DNA of 64,000 nucleotides from Saccoglossus kowalevskii (Eukaryota > Hemichordata > Enteropneusta > Harrimaniidae): NCBI RefSeq assembly GCF_000003605.2, contig NW_003146281.1, positions 254,589 to 318,588 on the forward strand, given 5' to 3'. Positions 37,101-49,529 of the stretch are shown here, one piece after another; the first letter of the stretch is position 1, and every line of letters starts with the position of its first letter. Position numbers and translations under genes: made by a program. The notes beneath the pieces are model-generated. The model did not search any database and had not been told where the DNA came from. It saw nothing but the letters and a program-made list of their open reading frames with translations.

Positions 37101-38580
37101 ATTTAAAATAGCCGACAAAGATCAGTAAAGCAATTAATTCACCATATTTAGACATTTAATGTCCAACTTATTTCGTATATAAATTATGATTACAATAACG
37201 GTCATGGGGGTTGATTTGTGCAAGAATACGAGTATGGCCATCGGACGGACATAATATAAATATTATTCTATACATGGAACGATGATTGTCGTGGACAGAT
37301 CGTACAATAACTTAGGTTTGCCCAAAAAATAGATAGCAAGCAAAATTTTTCTTCGATATTTTAATAAATATTCCGCCTTGTGATAAATTATTCATCTCAT
37401 GGTGTTTTGTTTCTGTTCAATAGGAAGAGATAAAACAAAAAATACTTCCGAAGATGCAAAAATATTTGCTGCTACGGTCCCGTAATTTAAATTTGTACAA
37501 TAATATTTAAATTAAAATTTTGAAATTGTGTAGTTTGTTTACTATGACAGTTGACATGGCAACAATCTATCACAGTATGATTGATACGAAACCGAGCATT
37601 TGAAAGTTTGGTGAAAACGTGTAGACGTATTTTTGGCGGGATTCTACAAACTACAATAGAAGTTGTGTATAATAACCAAACGTTTAATAGCTTCACTTTG
37701 TTAATGTTCACTAAATTAGTGATAAAGTCCCGTATCCTGCTCGATATCACAGAGAGCCATTTCGTAATTTGCACCACAGGAACTGAGACCAGAAAAAGAT
37801 CTTGATATGAACAGAATGCTAAACCCCAGCAGCGGATACGTGTTGATGACAAAACACGGCAAACCGTGCTCCAGTCGATTCCCCAATCCCCGTCTCAGTT
37901 TTACCAAGTCCGGTTAGTTTAATTTGCCACGGCTCTTAAAAGCTTTCTATTGCAGCGACAATGAACACGCATAAAGCAATTGGCAAAAAGGCAGCCAACT
38001 TCCGTCTGATTGAATGCGCGGCAGAGAGCGCAGGAAGGCACTCCAACACAATCGTGGTGCTTTTAATACTTGTTTACTACTCTACTCACGAGCATACTTC
38101 GCTTAATGAGTTAAAAGTGTCTTTCTTGCTCGATTAATTAACAACATCGATGAAAGGTTGACGCGAGTACAATAGTATGACAATATGCTGTCCACTTATC
38201 ATGGAAATCATACACTAGAAAAAGTCGATATCTTCCTTTGTCGGATATGCAAATGAACGAGAAATGAAAAACAGCTCTATGTCAATATTTTTCTACATGA
38301 AAAAAAGCCTGGGGTAGTTGCACTACTAAGTGATCACTATATTACGATTCATATCCCATGTATGCAATCAAAATCTACCTGTTGAGTCTGATAGCCTGTG
38401 TCCAAACGATCAAGTTTCCCAGTCCGTTAATTACAAAATATCGACGCATTGGAGAAGTCAACTGCGAGGAATCGATAAAACCAGAGTATGATTACTTTTC
38501 AATGCAGTATCCCCCATCGGAAACACCCCCCTCCCTTCGGAATGCGATTTTTCCTCAATGACTACTTCTACTCCTAGTCT

Positions 38581-38635
38581 GGCTTCCTTCCGAGTTCCTT
38601 CCGAATTTTTCCGAGTTCCTTCCGAGTTCCTTCCA
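38581..38635 (-). promoter_or_regulatory. GGAA cluster, candidate ETS-factor site
   Basis: On the minus strand this 55-base stretch holds nine GGAA cores, mostly as GGAAGGAA separated by CTC, giving repeated TCGGAAGGAA. ERG/FLI proteins bind GGAA cores and can act through GGAA repeats. The site lies in the last intron of paralogue B, so autoregulation or cross-regulation is possible. The stretch is also an 11-bp tandem duplication, so chance amplification is an alternative. Confidence 0.45.
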
Positions 38636-40044
38636 GTAATCGGGGCTTGACGCTTGAATCTCCACTCTTGTCAGTCGCCGTCACGGCCTCTTCTGTTTTT
38701 AAATGCGCCGAAAGCCATAATCACAGCATTCGATAATTGTGTCTTATCGACCAACAACGCATCATTATCACTATCTTCACCAGCGGCTAAAAAGGATAAT
38801 CTCTGCACACCTATGTGTTAGTTAAATCAAGCACACTGCATGACAACTTTACGCCATGAAAATAAAATTTTATTTTCAGTTTTTTTTTAATCTAGTAAAT
38901 GCACGCACTTCTTCTTGTTTTTGTTTTTTTCCAATTGCTTTCTGTGAGTTATCGTATACCCTCGTGAAATCTTATTATTTTATTTGTATACTATCTACTC
39001 ATATAGAGGTTTCAAGAAAACAATCATTGATGCCAAATTGCTGTGATCAACGGAGCGGAATATTTTGATTTGTGCAAGGTAACGCCTGTGTGAGCGACTA
39101 GGGCGTCTAGGTTTGTAATTGTACTCATATCCCGCTATAACGAATATATCGAGAAATAACACAAACGAAAACTGTCTCTGATTTCATCTCATACTTGTAA
39201 TTTTCACGACTAGTTTGGTTAGGCCACAACCATCATAGGTGCTACAAGTGTCTAAATAAATGCCACTGACTTGGGGAGCCCTAAGAGAAACTTATTTTTA
39301 TTTAAGAGTAGTGGATATAGGAGGTAATGTGCACAAAGCGATCCCTAATCAATGTGGACATCGGGAGCGTTCATAACTGCTTTACTATGCAAGGCAAGAA
39401 TCGGCCAAGCTAATACGGTCATAATGGGCTTCCGGTGTAGCTGGTGACAGCTCTGACTTGCACTTTAGCTTTACAATCGAGTCAATCTCGCCCTGTGCCT
39501 TGATATGATAGGTTGCCCGCGTGTCATGACATTCGCACATATTACTTAGTTTATTTCACTGGAGATCTTGATTGATTTCTCGAACACAATCTCTGTTGTC
39601 TTCGTTTTATCAAGAATTGATTTGGTTTATACTTTAACGAATGATTGACTAGCGTACTCCTTCACAAAGTGTGTAGGTTACGATACCAAGCGATGCAAAA
39701 TAATCGTTAGCTTTTGATCAAAAAATAACAAAATAGGCCATTCATCTTAAAAATACTGATTCAATATTGTTTAAAGTCTAACCATAATTTGATAATAGAT
39801 AAACTGCTGTGACAACTATGAAAACGGTGTTCTTTCGTTCAATGTAATATCTGTTTATTACATCCTATGCTTCAAACGAAATAAAAGAACATCATTCGAT
39901 GAAAATATCCTGAATCTGTCTAAATGACATATCACACTGGGCTTCATCTCACGAAACACTACAACACAAGTGACTGTGACAATATACAACCAGTTGATTT
40001 TAGGATAAGTGGAAGCCACTACACACTTTCCCTAAGGAAAATAA

Positions 40045-40130
40045 TAATGTCCGAGTCTGAGCCGAGCGGATTTGACTAGTAAAGCTGCCACTTATTTTTC
40101 AGGCTGTGGGTTTTACAACTCGCGTAGGCA
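40045..40130 (+). mobile_element. tRNA-derived SINE fragment
   Basis: GAGCCGAGCGG is a good tRNA-Ser/Leu-type A box. GTGGGTTTTACAACTCGC about 55 bases later looks like a B box GTGGGTTCGAACTCGC with a small insertion. GAGCGGATTTGA is shared in near form with 35570-35590. Old and degenerate. Confidence 0.4.
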
Positions 40131-40174
40131 ATCCAACCTCTCACGGAAAGTGACGTTTAACATAAGATACTGAA

Positions 40175-40279
40175 TCGCCATAGTGCAGCCTCAGTTCGAA
40201 TTTCGTGTAAACAATGCATTTCACATGCGTTGCGTAGGACCCATGTCCAACACGACGCATCTCAACGACTACAGTGCTT
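40175..40279 (+). mobile_element. Short MITE, copy 3 (decayed)
   Basis: It shares GTGCAGC, TTCGAATTTC.TGTAAA, ACAAT and CCCAT.TC.AACA..ACG.. CGACGACT-like segments in the same order as copy 2 at 43311-43435. The ends are worn and no target duplication is clear, so it is the oldest of the three copies. Confidence 0.5.
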
Positions 40280-41368
40280 AGGTTTGGTCGATCATTATAA
40301 TTTTTCAGGATTCAACGCGTTTGACAGAGGTGTATCTACTTGAACTGAGCAGGGATGAGTGACAGCTGCTGTGTTCGTATAGCTACTGTATGCTATGCAC
40401 GTTGAACAGGGAAATAGCTTGAAAGACCGAGGGCTTGCTAGGAATATTGAAAATGGTTTAGTGATAATACGACTCTTTGTAATTACAGCAAATAACGACT
40501 GTTGGCTGATATATATAGTGAAATGAAAGTCACGCTAAATGATGCAGAAACGATTGAGAACATATCAATTGTGTCCAGGCAACGGAAGGATGTCGTTTGG
40601 ACTCTGATGTCGCCATTTTGGATTTCCAAATAAAGTGTTCGACGTTAGCGGGAATTGTTTTGATAGCAAATATTAGCGGGAAGTTTAAGCACTCAATACT
40701 GTTTTCTAGTCATTTTGTTAGCGAATATTGTGTAATCATTGATGAAATAAATTTGAAAATGTACATATTATTTTACTTGACTTAGTGTCACTCGAGCACG
40801 AAGTACAAAAGCAAAATGGAGAAAACATTTAAAACAATTGTTTCTGTCTACCGGAACGTAACAAATACATTCTTATTCAGAATTTAAAACGGCAGCGAAA
40901 GGAAAATTACTAAAAATGTCCGATTTCTACATTTTGGCACTTTAGCGGGAATTACGCTTCATGGTCGCGTGGGCATGGCGGGAAATAGCTTGATGCATTA
41001 TGGCGCGTACATTCCTTTTATTAAAATGAATGCAGCTATTACTGCCAACCGTTGCAATAATGGCCTAGAAAAGAGAACGGAAACTGCTCTAAAGTAGAAA
41101 TAAGGTTCTCTGATTGAAGACATGGCAACACAGGAACTATTTTCGCGTTCTACTTTGATGACTTTTCCTCAGCGACATCCAGCCTGAATGCATGAAAGTG
41201 ATTTTCCACGGAAATGCGCGGCATGATACAGGCTAAGTGCGTTACTAATATAAACAGTGCGCAGTTGGGCGAGAATTCGAGTTCACGCGAGATCTGTTGG
41301 CAGGTTTCCGTATAAACTAATAAATCGGCGCACCGTCATTCACCGGTCAGTAGCACATGAACGGTACG

Positions 41369-42991
41369 CGACCATTCCATGTGAACACAGGTCTGGCTGT
41401 TGCCTCTATGGACGGTACCATTCCATGTGAATCATAGGTCTGACTGTTGCCACTATGAGCGGTATCATTTCATGTGAATAACAGGTTTGACTGTTGCTTC
41501 TGGACAGTAGCATTTCATGTGAATCATAGGTCTGGCTGTTGCCTCTGGGCAGTAGCATTTCATGTGAATCATAGGTCTGACTGTTGCCTCTATGGGCGGT
41601 ACCATTCCATGTGAACACAGGTCTGACTGTTGCCTCTATGGGCGGTACCATTCCATGTGAACACAGGTCTGACTGTTGCCTCTATGGGCGGTATCATTCC
41701 ATGTGAATAACAGGTCTGACTGTTGCCTCTATGAGCGGTATCATTTCATGTGCATCATTGGTCTGACTGTTGCCTCTATGGGCGGTACCATTCCATGTGA
41801 ACACAGGTCTGACTGTTGCCTCTATGGGCGGTACCATTCCATGTGAACACAGGTCTAACTGTTGCCTCTATGGGCGGTACCATTTCATGTGAATCATAGG
41901 TCTGACTGTTGCCTCTATGGGCGGTACCATTCCATGTGAACACAGGTCTGACTGTTGCCTCTATGGGCGGTACCATTCCATGTGAATCATAGGTCTGACT
42001 GTTGCCTCTATGGGCGGTACCATTCCATGTGAATCATAGGTCTGGCTGTTGCCATTATGGGCAGTAGCATTTCATGTGAACACAGGTCTGACTTTTGCCT
42101 CTATGAGCGGTATCATTCCATGTGAACACAGGTCTGGCTGTTGCCTCTATGGGCGGTATCATTCCATGTGAATCATAGGTCTGACTGTTGCCTCTATGGG
42201 CGGTACCATTCCATGTGAATAACAGGTATGGCTGTTGCCTCTATGGGCGGTACCATTCCATGTGAATCACAGGTCTGGCTGTTGCCATTATGGGCAGTAG
42301 CATTTCATGTGAATCACAGGTATGGCTGTTGCCTCTATGGGCGGTACCATTCCATGTGAATCACAGGTATGGCTGTTGCCTCTATGGGCGGTACCATTCC
42401 ATGTGAATCACAGGTCTGGCTGTTGTCATTATGGGCAGTAGCATTTCATGTGAATCACAGGTATGGCTGTTGCCTCTATGAGCAGTATCATTCCATGTGA
42501 ATAACAGGTCTGACTGTTGCCTCTATGAGCGGTATCATTTCATGTGAATCATAGGTCTGACTGTTGCCTCTATGGGCGGTACCATTCCATGTGAACACAG
42601 GTCTGACTGTTGCCTCTATGGGCGGTACCATTCCATGTGAACACAGGTCTGACTGTTGCCTCTATGGGCGGTACCATTTCATGTGAATCATAGGTCTGAC
42701 TGTTGCCTCTATGGTCGGTGCCATTCCATGTGAACACAGGTCTGACTGTTGCCTCTATGGGCGGTACCATTCCATGTGAATCATAGGTCTGACTGTTGCC
42801 TCTATGGGCGGTACCATATTTCATGTGAACACATGTCTGGCTGTTGCCTCTATGGGCGGTACCATTCCATGTGAATCACAGGTCTGGCTGTTGCCATTAT
42901 GGGCAGTAGCATTTCATGTGAACACAGGTCTGACTTTTGCCTCTATGGGCGGTATCATTTCATGTGAACACAGGTCTGACTATTGCCTCTA
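41369..42991 (+). repeat. 46/47-bp minisatellite, about 35 units
   Basis: The unit runs from GGTACCATTCCATGTGAA through (T)CACAGGTCTG to CTGTTGCCTCTATGGGC. Two main unit forms (AACACAGG, 46 bp, and AATCATAGG, 47 bp) and rarer forms (CATTATGGGCAGTAGCATTT) alternate in higher-order blocks. Open frames on the minus strand are by-products of the periodic sequence. It lies in the last intron of paralogue B. Confidence 0.95.
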
Positions 42992-43310
42992 CCACCCCGC
43001 ACATTCAATCGAAACAACAACACCAGCAAAAGTGTCATAGTAAACTATAAACAGGGAGACTTGATAGTGGGGTGGCCCAACTTACAACGCTTCATACAAG
43101 AAAATCGGAATTCGGTTTTAGGAGCGCGCAACAATATGAGTCGATATGAACACTGCTGTTAGACAGGATGTTTATTTTTGTATCTACACAAACTCACACT
43201 CTTTCATGTTTTTAAATTATGAGTACTTAACTCATTGGCTCTGAATAAAAAAATATCCCGGCTGTTCGTGTTTTAACATTGTTGTCTATGTGGATTTTAT
43301 TTATAGTATA
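42992..43310. other. Unique sequence between repeats
   Basis: No gene or element seen between the minisatellite and MITE copy 2. Confidence 0.5.
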
Positions 43311-43435
43311 AGCGCGGTGGTCGTCGTGCAGCACGTATTCGAATTTCATGTAAATAAACAATATATTTTACACGCGTTGTATACGTCGCTATGAGTCCCA
43401 TATCAAACAGGACGCGGCACGACGACTGCCGCCCT
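43311..43435 (+). mobile_element. Short MITE, copy 2 (most complete)
   Basis: The ends AGCGCGGTGGTCGTCGTGC and GCACGACGACTGCCGCCCT are inverted repeats. TATA flanks both sides, a likely 4-bp target duplication, against TTAA for copy 1. The 125-base body contains TTCGAATTTCATGTAAATA and an internal near-palindrome TGTAAATA..TATTTTACA. Non-autonomous, with no frame. Confidence 0.75.
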
Positions 43436-44559
43436 TATAGTGCTCTACGTAGATACATTTATAACGAGTTGCGTCAAACAGCAACACGGCCACATCAATA
43501 AGTTATATTAGTTCTCCAGAAGCCACACAATGCGTCATGGAGAACACATCTCAGATGAGTGTGTTTCTTCCTTCCCGTGGAAACCACTTGTAATATCATT
43601 GCCGCTGTACCGTGTGAGGTTTCCTTGAAGACTATCTTATCACAGCTTTGAGTGTTTATTCCAATCAAGGTAAAAGACCGTGTAGTGTCACGTGACAATG
43701 GTGCCAATATGCTACGAGATTTCTCCGTCTGGTTTATTAAGCGATGGTTTTGAAACGCAATCATCGTCGCATATTGCAATACGTCACTGGGATAGTTCTT
43801 GTATGGTTGCATCATTGCGATATTCTCAGTTATACGTTTGTAATTATTGTTATGCTATAAAGCTTTCAAATATTTAACAAGGATGGTAGATAAAAATAAT
43901 TTGAATAGTTGATATAGTTTTGTTTTACGTCGGGAAAATTTGTACGTTATGTGTACCTCCAAACAGCAGCAAATATAACTCCCGGTGGAGGGACGATGCT
44001 GGATCACGTAATTGGTCTTGAATGTTGTTACTGTAGATTTTGCTATTCACGATTCATTCGATTCAATTACGTAGACCTTGGCGTTGTTTCATGAAATTCA
44101 ACACTGTGATAACCATTTTATTTAAATTAATCACATTGTGATTAGAAACTAACGAGGAATGTGTTAACGACGTAAGTATCTTGTTCACCATGCAATCATA
44201 TTAAAATCAAATCAAAGTACGCATGCGCAAATGAATGCGCACACGTCGCTGGAAACCAATGATATTGTTAATTTCCTGTGTGGTCATTACAGGTGCCAAG
44301 TTCTTCATTACTCTGCCAACACGGATAAATCAGCGAATACCGCCTTCTAATTGTTGCTCTCCCAAGAGGTCATGTGATATCCATATAACGCAAATTCCCA
44401 GTCACGTGAGATGTGAAGTGAATTGCTCCTTTTCCGGTTATTGGGCCCAGTATGACGTCATTAATGATGTTTATTCGCATGGTAGTCAAGACTACCGTTT
44501 CCAACTTTCAAACCTGGTAGATTTCTGTTAAAGTTGTATTTCTTCTCACTATCTCTATC

Positions 44560-46150
44560 TCCTATTGTGTATATCCATATGATACCTGTTGTGTATATCC
44601 ATGCGATATCTATTGTGTATATTCATGCGATACCTATTGTGTATATCCATGCGATACCTATTGTGTATATCAAAGCGATACCTATTGTGTATATCCATGC
44701 GATACCTATTGTGTATATCAAAGCGATACCTATTGTGTATACCAAAGCGATACCTATTGTGTATATCCATGTGATACCCATTGTGTATATCCATATGATA
44801 CCTATTGTGTATATCCATGCGATACCTATTGTGTATATCCATGCGATACCTATTGTGTATATCCATGCGATACCTATTGTGTATATCCATGCGATACCTA
44901 TTGTGTATATCAAAGCGATACCTATTGTGTATATCCATGCGATACCTATTGTGTATATCAAAGCGATACCTATTGTGTATACCAAAGCAATACCTATTGT
45001 GTATATCCATGCGATACATATTGTGTATATCAATGTGATACCTTGTGTATATCCATGCGATACCTGTTGTGTATATCCATGTGATACCTTGTGTATATCC
45101 ACGCGATACCTATTGTGTATATCCATGCGATACCTATTGTGTATATCCAAGCGATACCTATTGTGTATATCCATGNNNNNNNNNNNNNNNNNNNNNNNNN
45201 NNNNNNNNNNNNNNNNNNNNNNNNNAAAGCAATACTATTGTGTATATCATGCGATACATATTGTGTATATCAATGTGATACTTGTGTATATCCATGCGAT
45301 ACCTGTTGTGTATATCCATGTGATACTTGTGTATATCCACGCGATACTATTGTGTATATCCATGCGATACTATTGTGTATATCCAAGCGATACCTATTGT
45401 GTATATCCATGCGATACTATTGTGTATATCCATGCGATACTATTGTGTATATCAAAGCGATACCTATTGTATATACCAAAGCAATACCTATTGTGTATAT
45501 CCATGCGATACCTATTGTGTATATCAATGTGATATCTTGTGTATATCCATGCGATACCTATTGTGTATATCCATGTGATACCTTGTGTATATCCATGCGA
45601 TACCTATTGTGTATATTAATGTGATACCTTGTGTATATCCATGCGATATCTATTGTGTATATCAAAGCGATACCTATTGTGTATACCAAAGCGATACCTA
45701 TTGTGTATATCCATGCGATACCTATTGTGTATATCAATGTGATACCTATTGTGTATATCAAAGCGATAACTATTGTGTATACCAAAGCGATACCTATTGT
45801 GTATATCCATGTGATACCTATTGTGTATATCCATGCGATACTTATTGTGTATATCCATGCGATACCTATTGTGTATATCAAAGCGATACCTATTGCGTAT
45901 ATCCATGCGATACCTATTGTGTATACCAAAGCGATACATATTGTGTATATCCATGCGATACCCATTGTGTATATCCATGTGATACCTATTGTGTATATCC
46001 ATGTGATACCTTGTGTATATCCATGCGATACCTATTGCGTATATCCATGCGATACCCATTGTGTATATCCATGCGATACCTATTGTGTATATCAAAGCGA
46101 TACCTATTGTGTATATCCATGCGATACCTATTGTATATATCCGCGCGATA
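44560..46150 (+). repeat. 24-bp minisatellite, about 65 units, with 50-N gap
   Basis: The unit is TATTGTGTATATC plus CATGCGATACC, with CAAAGCG, CAATGTG and CCATGTG variants. A 50-N gap spans 45176-45225. The unit is a multiple of three and free of stops in several frames, so long open frames on both strands (for example repeating IVYIHAIP) arise automatically and shift phase where units lose bases. The segment after the gap repeats the segment before it (see findings). Confidence 0.96.
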
Positions 46151-46484
46151 CATGCAATATATGCCGTCGCACTGTGACATCATATGTTTACATTGTTGCC
46201 AAACAGCATGCACATGTGTGATAACAAAAGTCGCTTGCTGATCAACACAGGCTCGCGATCTGCTGCTACAACATTACCCAAAAGTTGTGTTATATATAAT
46301 AACAGAAACAGACAACAATCCGTTATTTTATCTTCAAGTGCAAGCGACCGGTTCTGGACAACAGTTACTGCGCACGCGCACAGAAAATAAACAAGCGTGA
46401 CGGCCTATACTACCCGCGGTTTTCAGCATCACATGATACCGCTGACCGAGTACGTCACACATTCTGCTGTCTCGTTCGTAGCCA

Positions 46485-46510
46485 GTCGTTTCAATGCACA
46501 CTGAAACGAC
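46485..46510. other. Short perfect hairpin
   Basis: GTCGTTTCA and TGAAACGAC are perfect 9-base arms around an 8-base loop. No associated gene is evident. Confidence 0.4.
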
Positions 46511-49199
46511 CCTCTAAATATCTATAAATTACACCACTCCAGACAGAAGGTAAATATTTGATTTGAAATAGTGACAAATCCCGCAGAAGTTCATTTAATT
46601 GTATGCACGAGACGTTGGTCGTCCGCGCCATCAACGTCACCAACCAATTAGAACAAGCCTACAATTTGTTGATACAACAACACGCGCCAGAAAATCGAGA
46701 ACAAATTTTATTCTTGTGATAAGAACTTGAGATTTTTCGGAGACAAAGAAGTTGACTATAATTAAATAACTCCTTCAAAGTTGTAATATTACAATAACAA
46801 CCCAAAATTGATCCTAGAATCGAATATTTCTGGTTCTATTGAACGTGCTCATAAATGTTGAAAATATATAGTCTGCCACTGTGTAATGCCACGTGATTAA
46901 TGACGTAATCCTTGAAAACGGTTTCAGACGGTGTTTCTTTCACACTTTTTAAAAATCCCAATTTCCTTTTTTCGTGTTTAATATTTCTACCATAGTTGAG
47001 TCCTAATAGACGCGATCAACTTACTCGAGGCGAGGGTTTGACCTCTGACCTCATCATGTTTGTCACGCCACAACCCCAATGACAGGTGAGATAGCTTTAC
47101 ATCCCCGGTATTAACTGTGATAACTGCTCGGTAGCTGTCAGCCAATCAGCAGCCGCCTGGGGACATGACGAAACTGAGGCCCAGTCCCGATAACAGTATC
47201 ATGGCTTTTACTGTCAAATTAAATCTATCACACTGACTGTGTTCTAAGATATCAAGATAAATCAGTCTGTACTGCCATTTTAATGATATTCATCATAGTC
47301 ATTGATTTAAAACATAACTTTTCCATCTCTGTTTAATATAGTTGATAATATGTTAAATTGAAACTACTAAAGTGCTATAGTACAGGACATATACGTATAT
47401 AATCATTTTTGCCGCCAACATTCACATGCAACATTGTGCACAATTTTATGGAATTTTTAAATAAATTCGTTGTTAAATTTAGACCAAAAATGTCGTCCAT
47501 AAAGGTTTAGTTTTATCACGTGACACAATATGTTGAGTTCGACCCCAATCCCATTTTATTTTCACTGCAGAATATTTAGTTAAAAGCTGTGCCGCGTACG
47601 TAACTCGCAACGACCATATCTGGTTAAAACAGGGTGTGTTTAACAAGCTTTTTCTAGCATCTTCAAATTTCACGTGAAAAGAGAGAAAAATATACTCAAA
47701 AGCCAAAAACATAGATTATATTTTAATCAGTTTGCCTGACGACACACTTCCCATCTATCGCAACAACGAGAATAGTCACATTATATCAGCTTGGTAGCGT
47801 TCTGTATCGTGGTGGCCTCGTTTTTGTGTTACTTAGTATCCGATCTCCAGTTCAAGTATTGGATCGGGGCGTTTAAATCTCAATTCTTTTGGTATCCATA
47901 ATGCATCACGATTACATCACATGAGTGGGTAAACTCCGCTTCCGAAAAAAAATGACTCGGTAAGGGAACCGCACATACATTAGGTTGATTCTGGTGTTTT
48001 CTCGAAACCAGAAAAGGCGGCGTATATGGACACAAGATGATCAGATATCGATGGATTCAGCATTGTAATTTCGTAGATGGAACTTAACTACAGAGTTGAA
48101 TCGGAGTATGTGAATATTGGGATCCCGGATGTAGATTAGATAGCTGAGTGGCGGAAGGTTTGAGAAGACCTCCAGGGAATTGAATCTAGAATACAAATAA
48201 GTTTATCGGACTTCGTATCAGGATTAGCGGTGTATATATTATTACAGTCAACTCTCGTGAGAGTGATTTATATTCAATATTGGTTAGACAACAAAAAGAT
48301 GCCCATCAAACCGGAAAATTTCGGATGGCTTTACAGTTTCATTGCCCTGTGATTCGTTGTTGATGTTATTCCGTCATTTGGTCTTTTCTCGACCGATGAC
48401 AAGATCGAACGCTCAAATGTACTTGATTCATGACGTTATATAGGTCGCAAAGTCTAAAATAACGGCGATGGTTTTTGAAGTCACGGTGGCAATAACGACG
48501 ATGGGCAATTTTGTCAACAGCTTGCGTTCTAATCTTTCAACGAGAAGGGGCATTATCTTTCATTAGGAGGATATCCTAATTAGTTTAACTTACTGCACAT
48601 ATTTAGTTGTGCTTTTAACATAAAATAAAAAGTATTTGATTTGGAACAGAAATATCCCGCCGCTGGGGTAGACTCCTAGTTGACTCCACCCCTTCTCCCG
48701 TGGAGAATATGTCATCATATCTGTACACATCTTCATTGAACTATGTGCATGTTTCAAGAGAGTCTCTGGCAAACAGGAAACGACCAGACTCGATTGATGT
48801 CAGATCTGCCTCACAGTGGTACTTGCTATCGTCCGGTAATCAAGATATGCATCTCTTCCCGTGCCCTGCTCTTTTTTCCTACTTTAAATCACGTTTGTAT
48901 CCCCGGGTTACGCGCACATTTACTGTTTCAGATACCGTAATTACACAACCAGACGCTGTCACTTTGGGAATTAATCAGAAAGGTTGTTGTTTTTTGTTTT
49001 TTTATTTCATAGTTTATTTATCACACTGTTCAAGTCCTGTGGATTTTTGTAGTGGGCTAAACCGCAAATGTTCTTGTATTTGCAACATTTATTAAGATAA
49101 ACCAGAGTTTCACCAAATACATCTATTGTCGTTTGAATTAAGGATAGAAATAGTCCTTTTTTCACGAGAATTGGTTGACATGTTTGACAATAAACTCAC
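46511..49199. other. Intronic, no gene
   Basis: Unique AT-rich sequence. A stretch near 47795-47880 has weak tRNA-like box motifs (GGTAGCGTTC, AGTTCAAGTATT) but no convincing element. Confidence 0.4.
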
Positions 49200-49247
49200 C
49201 TGACGAAGCTAGTCTGCTACTTGCCGCGCCGAACATTTGATATGGAT
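49200..49247 (-). CDS. ERG: ERG/FLI-type ETS factor paralogue B, DPYQ exon
   Basis: On the minus strand the acceptor TTTTTCAG and donor CAG|GTGAGT frame a 48-base exon, phase 1 at both ends. With split codons it reads DPYQMFGAASSRLASSG, the conserved segment directly preceding the ETS domain of ERG and FLI1. Length and phase equal those of the A exon at 11179-11226. Splicing to 26029 continues G|GSGQIQ in frame across a 23-kb intron. Confidence 0.94.
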
Positions 49248-49529
49248 CTGAAAAATACAATAATAGAAGGACATGAGAAACATATTACCCAGGTTTTACG
49301 GAAACAATATTTTTATCACAGCTGTTTCATAATCCGGGTAAAATGCTATGAGTTGCTTTGCCGCGCCGTGTTCGACACTGGTCCATGCATGTGACGCATT
49401 ATGCAGTCCGTGTAAAAAAATGGTTTTTATATTCACAGATTTTAGAAATAAGCATCACGACGTAAAATACCGTTACCTTTCGGCACCTTGAAAGCGAGAA
49501 AAACGAAACGCGATGACAACAACTTACTA

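Larger units (their letters stand above)
26030..49199 (-). other. 23-kb last intron of paralogue B
   Basis: It separates the DPYQ and ETS exons. It holds three minisatellites (21, 46/47 and 24-bp units), two MITE copies, SINE-like fragments, a nine-GGAA cluster at 38581-38635 and many low-complexity tracts. No other confident gene lies in it on either strand; a small basic open frame at 28520 is listed separately. Confidence 0.6.

Noticed and set aside
41406-43040. Minus-strand frames with repeated MVPPIEATVRP
   Set aside because: Translation of the 46/47-bp minisatellite; frame changes with unit length.
44534-46241. Long open frames up to 332 codons on both strands (repeating IVYIHAIP, MDIHNRYR and similar)
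   Set aside because: They are translations of a 24-bp tandem repeat without stops; all variants are explained by unit periodicity and one frame crosses the N gap.
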